Shown piece by piece: positions 16,757 through 28,811 of a stretch of DNA of 64,000 nucleotides. The notes under the pieces were generated by a model. It was given only the letters and a program-made list of their open reading frames with translations. It had not been told where the DNA came from and made no database searches. The stretch lies in NCBI RefSeq assembly GCF_030499515.1, contig NZ_JASTWJ010000001.1, positions 10,024,001-10,088,000 of the forward strand. The letters are read 5' to 3'. The stretch's first letter is position 1. Each line of letters begins with the position of its first letter. The stretch comes from Streptomyces sp. DT2A-34. GTDB taxonomy: Bacteria > Actinomycetota > Actinomycetes > Streptomycetales > Streptomycetaceae. Position numbers and translations under genes: made by a program.

Positions 16757-18115
16757 TCAGGCTCCTCTCACGGCGAGGCGTTCGATCGCCGCCATCGGTA
16801 CGGGCAACCAGTCGGGTCGGTGCCGGGCCTCGTACAGGACCTCGTACACGGCGCGGTCGGTCTCATAAGCACGCAGCAAGCCGTGCTTCTTGCGCGGGTC
16901 CCACCCGGCGAGGGCGGCATAGCCCGCGCAGTAGGCCTCCCGGCAGCGGCGCGCCCACTCCGGACGCCACGGGCGGCGCTGCCGGGCGGCGTAGTCGAAG
17001 GAGCGCAGCATGCCGGCGATGTCCCGCACCGGCGAGTGGACGCCGCGCCGCTCGGCGAGCGGGCGGGACGGTTCACCCTCGAAGTCGATGACGAACCACT
17101 CCCGGCCGGCCCGCAGCACCTGACCGAGGTGCAGGTCGCCGTGGATGCGCTGGGCGGGCGGCCCGGGATCGCAGCTGGCGAGGGCGCCGAAGGCGGTGCG
17201 CAGGCCGGGGACATAGGGCTGGAGCGCGGGGACGAAGTGCGCGGCGATCTCCAGGCGCTCCGTCATCGCCGCCGCCGTACGCCCGTTCTCGCCGGGGGTC
17301 CGGGAGGGGAAGGCCGAGGCCAGCGCCAGATGCACCTCCGCCGTCGCCCGCCCCAGCTGACGGGCCTCCGCCGTGAAGTCGCCACCCGAGGCCAGGGCGT
17401 CCAGCGCCAGCGTCCAGCCGTCGGAGGCGTCCCGCAGGAACGGCTGCAGCACACCGAGCGTCGCCTCCCAGGGATGCGTCGTGCGGAACCAGGCCACGGG
17501 GGCCGGTACCCGACGGCAGCCCTGCTCGGCCAGCGCGCCGGACAGCTCCAGGTCGGGGTTGACGCCCGGCTGGATGCGCCGGAAGAGCTTCAGGATGTAC
17601 GTGTCGCCGTACACCAGCGAGGAGTTGGACTGCTCGGCGTCCAGCAGCCGCGGCACGAGACCCGCCGCCAGCGCCACGGACGGGTCCGCCTCGAAGCGCA
17701 GCGGGCCGGCCGCGCCCGGCTGCCGCAGCCGCTCCAGCAGGAGCTGGGCCGACCGGGGGTCCTGCAACGCGTCGAAGACGGTCAGACCGGCCAGCGGCCC
17801 CTCCTCCGCACGGCCGATGAGCGCCCGGCCGAGCCGCGGCGACAGATGCTGCCGTACGCCGAGCAGCAGCTGGTAGCAGTCACCGGCCGGGGGAGCGCCA
17901 CCGGGCGCGGGGACCCCGTGACCGGCGTGCACCAGCAGATGCAGACAGCCCGGGAACAGCTCCGTCATCGACAGCAGCGCCAGCTCCGTGACGGGCCGGT
18001 CCTTGCCCGCGAACCAGCGCTGCCGTGGCAGCCACTCGCGCAGCAGCCCGGCGAGCGAGGCCATGGGGCTCGCGTCGACCGTACGGCTCGGTCGGGGAGA
18101 TGCGGTCTTCTGCAT
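16757..18115 (-). CDS. mak: Maltokinase
   Basis: 452 residues from ATG 18115, preceded by GGAAAGGACGG. A GTG at 18160 that overlaps the treS stop is the alternative, but the shorter form matches the roughly 455 residues of mycobacterial Mak. N-terminal [19 protein letters not shown] is family-typical. The kinase-like C lobe has [12 protein letters not shown] (catalytic loop, Asp) and [13 protein letters not shown] (metal loop). It phosphorylates maltose from TreS to maltose 1-phosphate, the substrate of GlgE. In some genomes treS and mak are fused; here they are separate. Confidence 0.95.
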   Translation of the reverse strand: MQKTASPRPSRTVDASPMASLAGLLREWLPRQRWFAGKDRPVTELALLSMTELFPGCLHLLVHAGHGVPAPGGAPPAGDCYQLLLGVRQHLSPRLGRALIGRAEEGPLAGLTVFDALQDPRSAQLLLERLRQPGAAGPLRFEADPSVALAAGLVPRLLDAEQSNSSLVYGDTYILKLFRRIQPGVNPDLELSGALAEQGCRRVPAPVAWFRTTHPWEATLGVLQPFLRDASDGWTLALDALASGGDFTAEARQLGRATAEVHLALASAFPSRTPGENGRTAAAMTERLEIAAHFVPALQPYVPGLRTAFGALASCDPGPPAQRIHGDLHLGQVLRAGREWFVIDFEGEPSRPLAERRGVHSPVRDIAGMLRSFDYAARQRRPWRPEWARRCREAYCAGYAALAGWDPRKKHGLLRAYETDRAVYEVLYEARHRPDWLPVPMAAIERLAVRGA

Positions 18116-18156
18116 GGTGACCCGTCCTTTCCTCGGCACACGCTCGAAGCTCACGC

Positions 18157-19875
18157 TCAAAGTCGTCTGCCGATGCGGGATGCGACTCGGGAGAGCCGGA
18201 ACCAGTAGAAGCCGTGGCCCCCGAGGGTCAGCAGATACGGCAGCTCACCGATGGCCGGGAAACGGACCCCGCCGAACAGCTCCACCGGGTGGCGTCCGCT
18301 GAACTCGCGCAGGTCGAGCTCGGTGGGCTGCGCGAAGCGCGCGAAGTTGTTCACGCACAGCACGAGGTCGTCCTCGTACTCGCGCAGGAAGGCGAGCACC
18401 GCCGGGTTGGAGGACTGCAGTTCCGTGTAGGAGCCGAGTCCGAAGGCCGGGTTCTGCTTGCGGATCTCGATCATGCGGCGGGTCCAGTGCAGCAGCGAGG
18501 ACGGGGAGGCCATGGAGGCCTCGACGTTCGTCACCTGGTAGCCGTAGACCGGGTCCATGATCGTGGGGAGGCAGAGGCGGCCCGGGTCGCAGGAGGAGAA
18601 GCCGGCGTTGCGGTCCGGGGTCCACTGCATCGGCGTGCGGACGGCGTCGCGGTCGCCGAGCCAGATGTTGTCGCCCATGCCGATCTCGTCGCCGTAATAG
18701 AGGATCGGGCTGCCCGGCAGGGCGAGCAGCAGAGCGGTGAAGAGCTCGATCGAATGACGGTCGTTGTCGAGGAGCGGGGCGAGTCGCCTGCGGATTCCGA
18801 TGTTGGCGCGCATGCGGGGGTCCTTGGCGTACTCCGCCCACATGTAGTCGCGTTCCTCGTCGGTGACCATCTCCAGGGTCAGCTCGTCGTGGTTGCGCAG
18901 GAAGACGCCCCACTGGCAGCCGGAGGGAATGGCGGGGGTCTTGGCGAGGATTTCCGAGACGGGGTAGCGGGATTCCCGCCGTACGGCCATGAAGATGCGC
19001 GGCATGACGGGGAAGTGGAAGGCCATGTGGCATTCGTCGCCACCGTTTCGGAAGTCGCCGAAATAGTCGACGACATCCTCCGGCCACTGGTTCGCCTCCG
19101 CCAGCAGGACCGTGTCCGGATACATCGCGTCGATCTCGCGGCGGACGCGTTTGAGGAACTCGTGGGTGGCGGGAAGGTTCTCGCAGTTCGTGCCGTCCTT
19201 CGCGTACAGGTAGGGCACGGCGTCGAGCCGGAATCCGTCGATTCCCAGGTCCAGCCAGAAACGGAGGGCGGCCAGAATCTCCTCCTGTACGGCCGGGTTC
19301 TCGTAGTTGAGGTCCGGCTGGTGGGAGAAGAAGCGGTGGAAGAAGTACTGACCCCGGACCGGGTCGTACGTCCAGTTGGAGGGTTCGGTGTCGACGAAGA
19401 TGATGCGGGCGTCGGCGTACTGCTTGTCGTCGTCGGCCCACATGTAGTAGTCGCCGTAGGGGCCGTCGGGGTCTTTCCTCGATTCCTGGAACCACGGGTG
19501 CTGGTCGCTGGTGTGGTTCATGACGAAGTCGATGATGACCCGCATGCCCCGCTGGTGGGCGGAGTCGACGAATTCGACGAAGTCGGCGAGGTCACCGAAT
19601 TCGGGCAGTACGGAGGTGTAGTCGGAGACGTCGTAGCCGCCGTCGCGCAGGGGTGATTTGAAGAAGGGCGGCAGCCACAGGCAGTCGACGCCGAGCCATT
19701 GCAGGTAGTCGAGTTTGGCGGTCAGTCCTTTGAGGTCGCCGACGCCGTCGCCGTTGCTGTCCTGGAAGGAGCGGACCAGGACCTCGTAGAAGACGGCGCG
19801 CTTGAACCAGTCCGGGTCACGATCCTTGGCAGGCGTGTCCTCGAAGGTGTCCAGCACGGGCTCGTTGACGGTCAT
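18157..19875 (-). CDS. treS: Trehalose synthase / maltose isomerase TreS
   Basis: 572 residues, GH13. The start has the typical [18 protein letters not shown]. Catalytic sites are [11 protein letters not shown] (nucleophile), [11 protein letters not shown] (acid Glu) and [11 protein letters not shown] (third Asp). It interconverts trehalose and maltose in the cytoplasm and feeds Mak. The ATG overlaps the glgE stop (ATGA), which shows translational coupling. No fused maltokinase domain. Confidence 0.97.
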   Translation of the reverse strand: MTVNEPVLDTFEDTPAKDRDPDWFKRAVFYEVLVRSFQDSNGDGVGDLKGLTAKLDYLQWLGVDCLWLPPFFKSPLRDGGYDVSDYTSVLPEFGDLADFVEFVDSAHQRGMRVIIDFVMNHTSDQHPWFQESRKDPDGPYGDYYMWADDDKQYADARIIFVDTEPSNWTYDPVRGQYFFHRFFSHQPDLNYENPAVQEEILAALRFWLDLGIDGFRLDAVPYLYAKDGTNCENLPATHEFLKRVRREIDAMYPDTVLLAEANQWPEDVVDYFGDFRNGGDECHMAFHFPVMPRIFMAVRRESRYPVSEILAKTPAIPSGCQWGVFLRNHDELTLEMVTDEERDYMWAEYAKDPRMRANIGIRRRLAPLLDNDRHSIELFTALLLALPGSPILYYGDEIGMGDNIWLGDRDAVRTPMQWTPDRNAGFSSCDPGRLCLPTIMDPVYGYQVTNVEASMASPSSLLHWTRRMIEIRKQNPAFGLGSYTELQSSNPAVLAFLREYEDDLVLCVNNFARFAQPTELDLREFSGRHPVELFGGVRFPAIGELPYLLTLGGHGFYWFRLSRVASRIGRRL

Positions 19876-21887
19876 GACGCGGGGGACCCTCCGATCCGGG
19901 GTGGTGATGCCTGGACGTGGAACACGTGCGCGGGCGCCCTGCCGGGCTCCAGGCGTACGTAGTTGGTCCTGCCCCAGCGGTAGGTCTCACCCGTCAGTTC
20001 GTCGAGCACGGACAGGGAGGCATCCCAGTCCAGGCCGAGTTGCGGCATGTCCAACGAGACCGTGGCCTCCTGGGTGTGGTGGGGATCAAGGTTGGCGATC
20101 ACCAGAACGGTGTCCGGGCCCGTGCGTTTGCTGTACGCGATGAGCGCGTCGTTGTCGGTCCGGTGGAAGCGGAGGTTCCTGAGCCGGTGGAGTGCGGGGT
20201 GGCTCCTTCGGATGGCGTTGAGCTGGGTGATCAGGGGGGTGATGGTGCGGCCTTCGCGTTCGGCGGTTTCCCAGTCGCGGGGGCGGAGCTGGTACTTCTC
20301 CGAGTGGAGGTATTCCTCGCTGCCGTCGCGCAGGGGGGTGTTCTCGCACAGTTCGTAGCCGCTGTAGATGCCCCAGGTGGGGGAGAGCGTGGCGGCCAGG
20401 ACGGCGCGGACCTCGAAGGCGGGGCGTGCGCCGTGCTGGAGGTATGCGTGGAGGATGTCGGGGGTGTTGGCGAAGAAGTTCGGCCGCATGTAGGCGGCTG
20501 CTTCGCCGGTCAGTTCGGTGAGGTACTCGGTGAGTTCCTGCTTGGTGTTGCGCCAGGTGAAGTAGGTGTAGGACTGCTGGAAGCCGATCTGGGCCAGGGT
20601 GTGCATCATCGCCGGGCGGGTGAACGCCTCGGCCAGGAAGATCACGTCCGGGTCGGTGCGGTTGATGTCGGCGATGACCTTCTGCCAGAACACGACCGGT
20701 TTGGTGTGGGGGTTGTCCACGCGGAAGATCCGCACCCCGTGGGCCATCCAGTGCCGCAGCACGCGCAGGGTCTCGGCGATCAGGCCGTCCATGTCCGCGT
20801 CGAAGGCGAGGGGGTAGATGTCCTGGTACTTCTTCGGCGGGTTCTCCGCGTAGGCGATCGTGCCGTCCGGGCGGTGGTGGAACCACTCGGGGTGCTTGTG
20901 TACCCAGGGGTGGTCGGGGGAGCACTGCAGGGCGAAGTCCAGGGCGATCTCCAGGCCCAGCTCACCGGCCTGGGCCACGAAGTGGTCGAAGTCCTCGATG
21001 GTGCCCAGGTCGGGGTGGACGGCGTCGTGGCCGCCCTCGGGCGAGCCGATCGCCCAGGGCACGCCGACGTCGTCGGGGCCGGCGGAGAGGGTGTTGTCGG
21101 GGCCCTTGCGGAAGGTGGTGCCGATCGGGTGGACGGGCGGGAGGTAGACGACGTCGAAGCCCATCGCGGCGATCGCCGGGAGCCGGCGCGCGGCGGTGCG
21201 GAAGGTGCCGTGGGGCTGCTGCGGGGTGCCTTCGGAGCGGGGGAAGAACTCGTACCAGGAGCCGTGCAGGGCCCGTTCCCGTTCCACCAGCAGCGGCAGC
21301 GGATCCGACGCGGTGACCAGATCCCGCAGCGGGTACCGCCCCAACACCGCATCCACGTTCGCCGCGAACGCCGCCTCCAGCCGTGAGGCGGGCGGCAGCG
21401 AGTCGTCCCGCAACGCCTCCGCGGCGGCTAGCACGGTCGCCCGCCCCGCGTCGTCGGGCACCGCGGCCGCCGCACGCTCGTACAGCTCGCCGCCCTCCTC
21501 CAGGACGAGCCCCACGTCGATCCCGGCCGGAACCTTGATCCGGGCGGTGTGGCGCCACGTGGCCACCGGGTCGCTCCAGGCCTCCACCCGGAAGGTCCAG
21601 TGGCCCACCGACGACGGCGTCACCTTGGCGCCCCAGCGGTCGCTGCCCGGGGCCAGCTCGTGCATCGGCGTCCACGGGCCCGGACGGCCGTCCGGGTCGG
21701 TCAGCACGACATTGGCGGCCACGGCGTCATGGCCCTCCCGGAACACGGTGGCGGTGACCTCGAAGGTCTCTCCCGCGACCGCCTTCGCCGGATGCCTGCC
21801 GCACTCCACGGCCGGCTGTACGTCCCGTACCGGGATGCGGCCGATCGTCCCGGTCCTGGTCCCGGTCTTCGTCTTGGTCCTGCCCAT
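19872..21887 (-). CDS. glgE: Alpha-1,4-glucan:maltose-1-phosphate maltosyltransferase GlgE
   Basis: 671 residues. N-terminal beta domains (about 15-130), a helical bundle insert, then a GH13_3 barrel. The nucleophile is D391 in [14 protein letters not shown]; the acid Glu lies in [13 protein letters not shown]. GlgE adds maltosyl units from maltose 1-phosphate to alpha-1,4-glucan. First gene of the minus-strand run, with GGAGGTG before the ATG. Streptomyces often carry two glgE copies. The gene order here resembles the copy linked to glgX and sigG in S. coelicolor, which is context-based inference. Confidence 0.97.
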   Translation of the reverse strand: MGRTKTKTGTRTGTIGRIPVRDVQPAVECGRHPAKAVAGETFEVTATVFREGHDAVAANVVLTDPDGRPGPWTPMHELAPGSDRWGAKVTPSSVGHWTFRVEAWSDPVATWRHTARIKVPAGIDVGLVLEEGGELYERAAAAVPDDAGRATVLAAAEALRDDSLPPASRLEAAFAANVDAVLGRYPLRDLVTASDPLPLLVERERALHGSWYEFFPRSEGTPQQPHGTFRTAARRLPAIAAMGFDVVYLPPVHPIGTTFRKGPDNTLSAGPDDVGVPWAIGSPEGGHDAVHPDLGTIEDFDHFVAQAGELGLEIALDFALQCSPDHPWVHKHPEWFHHRPDGTIAYAENPPKKYQDIYPLAFDADMDGLIAETLRVLRHWMAHGVRIFRVDNPHTKPVVFWQKVIADINRTDPDVIFLAEAFTRPAMMHTLAQIGFQQSYTYFTWRNTKQELTEYLTELTGEAAAYMRPNFFANTPDILHAYLQHGARPAFEVRAVLAATLSPTWGIYSGYELCENTPLRDGSEEYLHSEKYQLRPRDWETAEREGRTITPLITQLNAIRRSHPALHRLRNLRFHRTDNDALIAYSKRTGPDTVLVIANLDPHHTQEATVSLDMPQLGLDWDASLSVLDELTGETYRWGRTNYVRLEPGRAPAHVFHVQASPPRIGGSPAS

Positions 21888-21909
21888 GGTTCACCTCCGC
21901 CGTGCTCGA

Positions 21910-21930
21910 GGCCGGGCACCAGGCCCGGCC
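21910..21930 (-). terminator. GC-rich hairpin upstream of glgE
   Basis: GGCCGGGC (21910-21917), a five-base loop, and GCCCGGCC (21923-21930). It lies between the DUF5133 gene and glgE on the minus strand and could terminate or attenuate transcription entering the glucan operon. No T run. Confidence 0.5.
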
Positions 21931-21957
21931 GGGGGTCGAAGCTGCGCCGGAAGGTGT

Positions 21958-22260
21958 CTACTTCCCGGCAACGAAACGCCACCGCCGTGATCTCGATGGG
22001 CCCCGGCGCGCGGTGGCGCTCAAGCGGGGCCGCTCGTCCTGCTCCCGGAGGTAGGCCGCCAGGGTGATGCGCAGATAGCGTTCGGCCGCGTCCGCGGCCT
22101 CACGCGCGCAGCGCTTGCCCATCAGCACACACAGGGTGTATCCGGCGTCCTCGAAGGTGGCGCGCACCGTGTGGTCGGCAGGGGCCGCGAGCATGGCGCG
22201 CTCCCAGGCCCGATAACGCCGCAGTTGCCGAGCGACTTCGGCTTTGGCCGGTAGCAGCAT
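21958..22260 (-). CDS. DUF5133-like small protein
   Basis: 100 residues from ATG 22260 (AAGGTG upstream); the longer frame to 22365 has no such site. The stretch LRRYRAWERAMLAAP followed by ATFEDAGYTLCVLMGKR resembles the DUF5133 family, small Streptomyces proteins of unknown function. The C-terminus is basic. It lies upstream of glgE on the same strand and faces the ATPase-glgX pair. Its repeated placement near glucan genes, as I recall from other Streptomyces, hints at regulation but is unproven. Confidence 0.7.
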   Translation of the reverse strand: MLLPAKAEVARQLRRYRAWERAMLAAPADHTVRATFEDAGYTLCVLMGKRCAREAADAAERYLRITLAAYLREQDERPRLSATARRGPSRSRRWRFVAGK

Positions 22261-22559
22261 GGCGCCGTTCACCTTCCGGGCTGCTCGATGACGCGTCTCC
22301 CGACCGTCGGGCGGAACCCGTGCGCGCACACACACGGGTTCCGTTACGGGCATCGAGGTCTTCACACATGGTGCATGGTTGACGACTCAGCGTCTTGTTG
22401 GTTCTTCAACTACCTCAGGTGTGTGCTCCTGTTGCACGAATGGCGTACCAACCCCACCCTGGAGTGACTCAGAAGCGATCAGCGCTCACGCTCCGTGCTC
22501 GGGGCCCGTCCCGCAGGGGCGAGGAGAGCGGGAGCTTTCGCGGTGAGGAGGTAACGACG
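22261..22559. promoter_or_regulatory. Divergent control region of the glucan cluster
   Basis: 299 bp between the DUF5133 gene and the ATPase gene hold no convincing coding sequence. The stretch 22370-22450 is AT-richer than its surroundings and contains TTGACG (from about 22379) as a possible -35 for the plus strand. No certain operator was recognised. Confidence 0.4.
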
Positions 22560-23068
22560 GTGAAGACCGCAGTGCCCTGCTACTACCACCTCGACGTGGA
22601 AGTCAGCCCCGAACGGGTGGGACAGGTCAGCCGAATTCTGGCCGCCCACCTCCGGTACTGGGACCTGGAGACGCTTGTCGAGCCCGTCCGCCACGGCACG
22701 GAGATGCTGCTGCGGGCCATCGACGAGCACGCGACGGACAAGAACACCTCCATCGAGATGTGGTGGAACGGCCAGCACCTCATCACCGCCATCGGCGACA
22801 ACGACCGCGCCCTGCGCCCGGACCACGAACTGCGCGCCTGCCTGCAACACCTCGCCGCGGTGAGCGACGGCTGGGGCTGCTGCGCCACCGAGACAGGCAG
22901 CAAGATCATCTGGTTCTCGCAGCGCGCCCGCGCCGGCGAACGCGCCCCGCTCGTGCCCACGGCGCCCGCCCCCCACCTGCGGGAGGCCCTTCAGGTACCC
23001 CGCGAGGTGCCCGTCACCGCCGTGGCCGACGCGGCGGGCACCCGGGACGTCGTCCTGGAGGAGGCCCG

Positions 23069-23072
<4 letters not shown>
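22560..23072 (+). CDS. RsbW-like regulatory ATPase (pep-type)
   Basis: 170 residues from GTG 22560, preceded by a strong GAGGAGGT; the longer frame to 22395 is rejected. The fold looks like a GHKL/HATPase anti-sigma or anti-anti-sigma partner: YYHLDVEVSPERVGQVSRILAAHL, ETLVEPVRHGTEMLLRAIDEHA, then VSDGWGCCATETGSKIIWF. ATP-site residues are weaker than in true kinases. Its stop overlaps the glgX start (GTGA), so it is made together with the debranching enzyme. A SigG-type sigma factor gene lies 3.6 kb downstream. Confidence 0.75.
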
Positions 23073-25204
<2,132 letters not shown>

Positions 25205-25213
<9 letters not shown>

Positions 25214-25319
25214 AGGGGCGCGGGGCTGTATCGATATGCGGCTCCGCCGCGTGGGCGCGACCAGCCACAACACAGCCGCAGCCACAACACAGCCGCAGCC
25301 ACAACACAGCCGCAGACGA
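25205..25319. repeat. Interspersed Streptomyces repeat, copy B
   Basis: This is the inverted partner of 3127-3206. It opens with CGCCCCTGAAGGGGCG, a hairpin whose loop contains the glgX stop, then shares GCGGGGCTGTAT, ATGCGGCTCCGCCGCG and TGGGCGCGACCAGCCAC with copy A, and ends in GCAGACGA as copy A does. The inner 17-bp unit occurs three times here and once in copy A. Likely serves as the glgX terminator. Confidence 0.82.
25263..25313 (+). repeat. Triplicated 17-bp unit
   Basis: AGCCACAACACAGCCGC occurs three times head to tail without a mismatch (25263-25279, 25280-25296, 25297-25313) inside repeat copy B. Copy A has one diverged unit at this place. Confidence 0.95.
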
Positions 25320-25354
25320 CCACCAACACACCGCGCCCCCCGTAGTCGCACCCT

Positions 25355-26158
25355 CTACCGGGCCCGCCGCGACGTCACCGTGAACTGCGCCCCGTCGGGA
25401 TCACGCAGCACAGCCTCCTCGCTCCCCTTCGACAGCACGCTGCCCCCATGCAGCTCCGCCGCCCGCGCACACCCCGCCACGTCGGCGACCGCGAAGTGAA
25501 CCTGCCAGTGCGGCCGGATCGTCGGATCCGGCGCCGCTTCCAGCGCACCCGACTCGATCCGCGCCACGACGTCGCCGCCGCTGCGCAGCACGACCTCCCC
25601 GCCCTCGTAGCGGACCTCGCAGCACCCGGGCCGCTCCGTCGCCCAGTCCAGGACCTCGCCGTAGAACATGGCGGCGTCGAAGGCGTCGCGGGTGTGCAGG
25701 CGGATGAAGGTGGGCGCCGCGCGCCGCCAGGTCTCCCAGCTGGAGTGCAGCTCGCCCTCCCAGACGCCGAAGGTCGCGCCGTCCCGGTCGGCCAGCAGCG
25801 CCGCACGTCCGGGCGGCAGGGAGAGCGGTCCGACGGCCGAGGTGCCGCCGCGCTCCTGTACGCGCGCCACGGCCTCGTCCGCGCTCGGCACGGCGAAGTA
25901 GGGCGTCCAGGCGACGGCCATCTGCCACATCGTGGCGACCGCCGCGACCCCGGCCACCGGAATCCCGTCGGCCAGAGCCACCCAGAAGCGGTCACCGAGC
26001 TTGGCGGGCCGCCAGCGCCAGCCCAGTACGGCCGAGTAGAACTCGTGGGTGGCCTCGAGATCGCGGCTGGTCAGGCTCACCCAGCAGGGTGCGCCGAACA
26101 CGGAGTGTGTGGACACGACGTCGGTCGTGCCCGTGGGGTTTCTCGCAGCGTCGTTCAT
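25355..26158 (-). CDS. VOC-superfamily protein, two glyoxalase-like domains
   Basis: 267 residues from ATG 26158; the longer frame to 26665 is antisense to the ANTAR gene. Two tandem VOC modules (about 20-130 and 145-262) start with PCWVSLTSRDLEATHEFYSAVLGW and with FIRLHTRDAFDAAMFYGEVLDW. Each has the beta-alpha-beta-beta-beta pattern; the second ends DPDGAQFTV. Such proteins bind metals and small ligands as dioxygenases, lyases or resistance proteins; the substrate is unknown. Stands between glgX and the ANTAR gene, divergent from the latter. Confidence 0.9.
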   Translation of the reverse strand: MNDAARNPTGTTDVVSTHSVFGAPCWVSLTSRDLEATHEFYSAVLGWRWRPAKLGDRFWVALADGIPVAGVAAVATMWQMAVAWTPYFAVPSADEAVARVQERGGTSAVGPLSLPPGRAALLADRDGATFGVWEGELHSSWETWRRAAPTFIRLHTRDAFDAAMFYGEVLDWATERPGCCEVRYEGGEVVLRSGGDVVARIESGALEAAPDPTIRPHWQVHFAVADVAGCARAAELHGGSVLSKGSEEAVLRDPDGAQFTVTSRRAR

Positions 26159-26327
26159 GGCAGTCGCGTCCTGGCTCTCGCGCGACCGGCGGCCACCGGT
26201 CTCCTCCCAGTGTCCAGCCGGATCCGCTCCGGGGCCTGTCGAGTTACCTCCGGCGTGGCGCCGAAACGGCCGAGGCGGACCCTCCGCTTCACTGGCACAC
26301 GGGGGGCGAAGCGGCGAGGATGGAGGC

Positions 26328-26660
26328 GTGGCACCCGTACCGCACGAGCCCGCAGACGAGACCGACCGGATCCTCGAGCTGCAAGAGGAAGTCGACCAGC
26401 TCAAGGAGGCGGTCGTCTCGCACGCCGTCGTGGACCAGGCGATCGGCATGGTCGTCGCACTCGGCCGGGTGTCGCCGGAGCAGGGGTGGGCCGTACTGAA
26501 GGACGTGTCCCAGCACACGAACATCAAGCTCCGCCACGTCGCGGAACTGATTCTCCGCTGGGGCCGGGACGGCGAGATGCCGCCCGAAATCAGCGTCGAG
26601 CTCGAAGAGGCCCTCGAACGTCGTGGCCCGACGCAGATTCCGGGATCGGCCCAGGACTGA
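26328..26660 (+). CDS. ANTAR-domain RNA-binding antiterminator-like protein
   Basis: 110 residues from GTG 26328, with AGGA seven bases upstream. The ANTAR three-helix domain fills residues 13-75: ILELQEEVDQLKEAVVSHA, then VVDQAIGMVVALGRVSPEQGW, and NIKLRHVAELIL. ANTAR proteins bind dual RNA hairpins and prevent termination. There is no fused sensor such as PAS or GAF, so any signal must come from a partner. It ends 15 bp before the stop of the convergent sigma factor gene. Confidence 0.88.
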   Translation: MAPVPHEPADETDRILELQEEVDQLKEAVVSHAVVDQAIGMVVALGRVSPEQGWAVLKDVSQHTNIKLRHVAELILRWGRDGEMPPEISVELEEALERRGPTQIPGSAQD

Positions 26661-26675
26661 CTCATCCCTTCGGGT

Positions 26676-27467
26676 TCAACGGACTTCCACGAGCATTTCG
26701 TCGCGCAAATGGGCGAAGCAGCCGCTCAGCAACCGGGAGACGTGCATCTGCGAGATGCCGAGCTGCTGCGCGATGCGGCTCTGGGTCATCCCGCCGAAGA
26801 AGCGGAGGTAGAGGATGGTCCGCTCACGCTCCGGAAGCCGCTGCAGGCACGGGCTGACGGTCACCCGGTCGACGACGACGTCGTACGCCGGATCGGGACC
26901 GCCGAGCGCGTCGCCCAGCGCGTAACCGTCCGTGCCGGGCATCTCCGCCTCCAGCGACAGCGCGGAGAAGCACTCCAGGGCCTCCATGCCGGTGCGCACC
27001 TCGGCCTCGGTCAGATGCGCGTGCTCGGCGATCTCCGACACGGTGGGCACCCGGCCCGGGGTCTGCTGCGACAGCTCCTTCGCGGAGCTGCGCACCCGGT
27101 TGCGCAGGTCCTGGACCCGGCGCGGCACGTGCAGCGTCCACATGTGGTCGCGGAAGTGCCGCTTGATCTCGCCGGTGATGGTGGGCACCGCGTACGCCTC
27201 GAAGGCGTGGCCGCGTGCCGGCTCGTAGTGGTCGACGGCCTTCACCAGTCCCAGGGCGGCCACCTGGTACAGGTCCTCGAGGGACTCACCGCGCCCCTTG
27301 AACCGGACGGCGATCCGCTCGGCCATGGGCAACCAGGCCTGAACCAGATCGTCCCTGAGCGCCTTGCGTTCCGGCCCGTTCGGCATTCCCACGAGCCGGT
27401 CGAACGCTTCCGCGGTGTCAGGGGCGTCGTCGTGCGGATGCTGCTTCGTTCTGGTGGTGGCACTCAT
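26676..27467 (-). CDS. sigG: SigB/SigF/SigG-family RNA polymerase sigma factor
   Basis: 263 residues. Region 2 (MAERIAVRFKGRGESLEDLYQVAALGLVKAVDHY, positions about 49-82), region 3 (helices around 130-170) and region 4 with FGGMTQSRIAQQLGISQMHVSRLL (about 228-251) are complete. This group controls stress and sporulation genes and is held by anti-sigma factors. The symbol sigG rests on the neighbourhood (glgX upstream, as in S. coelicolor) and is less sure than the family. An RsbW-like ATPase gene is nearby. No anti-sigma gene is directly adjacent. Confidence 0.93.
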   Translation of the reverse strand: MSATTRTKQHPHDDAPDTAEAFDRLVGMPNGPERKALRDDLVQAWLPMAERIAVRFKGRGESLEDLYQVAALGLVKAVDHYEPARGHAFEAYAVPTITGEIKRHFRDHMWTLHVPRRVQDLRNRVRSSAKELSQQTPGRVPTVSEIAEHAHLTEAEVRTGMEALECFSALSLEAEMPGTDGYALGDALGGPDPAYDVVVDRVTVSPCLQRLPERERTILYLRFFGGMTQSRIAQQLGISQMHVSRLLSGCFAHLRDEMLVEVR

Positions 27468-27603
27468 CCGAGCGCACCTCCTCAGCAGGTGCTGACTGGA
27501 CAGACACCGTGGGAGGCGCGGAGTCGGACCTCAGGAGGACACCCTGGAGCCCGGTGGGCCGGCTCCCACGGACGTGCCTCCTGTCCGAAGCACATATGGG
27601 TGG

Positions 27604-27630
27604 ATTCCCCCCTGAAAGCGCATCTGAAAC
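27604..27630 (-). promoter_or_regulatory. Possible SigB-type promoter before the sigma factor gene
   Basis: On the minus strand GTTT (27630-27627) and GGGAAT (27609-27604) resemble the SigB-group consensus, about 137 bp before the ATG. The spacer is 17 bp, one longer than usual, so this is tentative. It would imply autoregulation or a sigma cascade. Confidence 0.3.
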
Positions 27631-27715
27631 AAATTTCGTGAATGCGACTTCATGTCACCGTCGAATGACTCTGTGTTGGCGGAGAAACGGGCTCGCCATT
27701 GCCCTCCCTTGGTCC

Positions 27716-28164
27716 ATGACGCAGGAGACCTTCCCGGAGGAGCCGGCCGACGCGCTCGTCGGGGTCCAGCGACTGATCCGGCGCAGGCTGCGGCGGGAGA
27801 TGCCCGCCCCGCAGCTGCCCGGTGCCGAGGTGGAGCTGTTGCGGCTGGTCGTGGAGCGGCCCGGCATCGGGATCTCGGACGCGGCCAAGGAGCTGTACCT
27901 GGCGGGCAATTCGGTGTCGACGCTGGTCAACCAGCTGGCCCGGCAGGGCCATCTGGTCCGCGAGACGGACCCGGCCGACCGGCGCGCCGCCCGACTGCTG
28001 CCACCCCGGCGGCCGAGGCCCGGCTCGGCGAGTGGCGCAAGCGGCGCGCCGATCTCGTACGACGCCAGGTGTCCGGCCTCGACGAGGCGGACCGGGAGAC
28101 GCTGCCGGCGGCGATCCCGGCGCTGCGCCGACTGGCCGGCACACTGCGCGAGGAGGCGGAGTGA
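27716..28164 (+). pseudogene. MarR-family regulator with a one-base frameshift
   Basis: From ATG 27716 a normal MarR winged helix is read (AEVELLRLVVERPGIGISD, then NSVSTLVNQLARQGHLVRETDPADRRAARL). At about 28000 the frame breaks, and the rest (AEARLGEWRKRRADLVRRQ, ending LRREEAE-like) continues one frame over to TGA 28162-28164. One C missing from the CTGCCACCCC stretch explains it. A sequencing error in the C run is the alternative. The stop overlaps the ABC ATPase start (GTGA), so this was the regulator of that transporter operon. Confidence 0.8.
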
Positions 28165-28811
28165 GCATGAAACGAGACGTCGCCGAGGCGGTGACCTGCA
28201 CCGGGCTCGCCTGCTCCTTCGGTGAGACCAACGCGGTGGACGGGCTCGACCTGACGGTGCGGCAGGGCGAGGTCTTCGGCCTGCTCGGCCCCGACGGCGC
28301 CGGAAAGACCACGGCCATCCGCTGCATGACCACCCTCCTGCCGGTACCCGCCGGCATGGTCCACGTCTTCGGGTACGACGCCGCGGGCGACCGTATGGCG
28401 GTGCGGCGTCTGCTCGGCTACGTCCCGCAGCAGCTGTCCGCCGACGCGAGCCTCACCGGCCGCGAGAACGTCGCCCTGTTCGCCCGCGTCTTCGACGTGC
28501 CCCGCCGCGAACGCGCCGAACGGGTCGGCCAGGCCCTGGCCGCCGTCGGTCTCACCGACGCCGCCGACCGGCTCGCCGGCACCTACTCCGGCGGCATGGT
28601 CCGCCGCCTCGAACTCGCCCAGGCCCTGGTCAGCGCGCCCCGCCTGCTGATCCTCGACGAACCGACCATCGGCCTCGACCCGATCGCCCGCACCGGCGTG
28701 TGGGAGCACATCGGTGCCGTCCGCGCCGTCACCGGCATGACGGTCCTGGTCACCACCCTCCCCCAGAGGGGGACCCCCAACATGGACGAGGCCGACCAGT
28801 ACTGCGAGTAG
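28161..28811 (+). pseudogene. ABC transporter ATPase (DrrA-like), broken 3' end
   Basis: The 5' two thirds of a drug-type ABC ATPase: Walker A GPDGAGKTT, Q-loop GYVPQQLS, signature YSGGMVRRLELAQAL and Walker B LLILDEPTIGLD. The switch region is altered: instead of VTTH the frame reads VTTLPQRGTPNMDEAD because a GC palindrome is inserted at about 28758-28778. It then stops at TAG 28809-28811, where an inversion begins. The missing C-terminus is found on the opposite strand at about 29038-29250. Start may be GTG 28161 or ATG 28167. Confidence 0.85.
28758..28778. repeat. Short GC palindrome inserted in the ATPase gene
   Basis: CCCCC (28760-28764), AGA, GGGGG (28768-28772), followed by ACCCCC. 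It adds six or seven in-frame residues (LPQRGTP) where the switch histidine should be. Similar short C/G palindromes are scattered in Streptomyces genomes. Confidence 0.65.

Noticed and set aside
25261..25320. CRISPR-like repeats
   Set aside because: The 17-bp units are directly adjacent without spacers; this is a tandem duplication.
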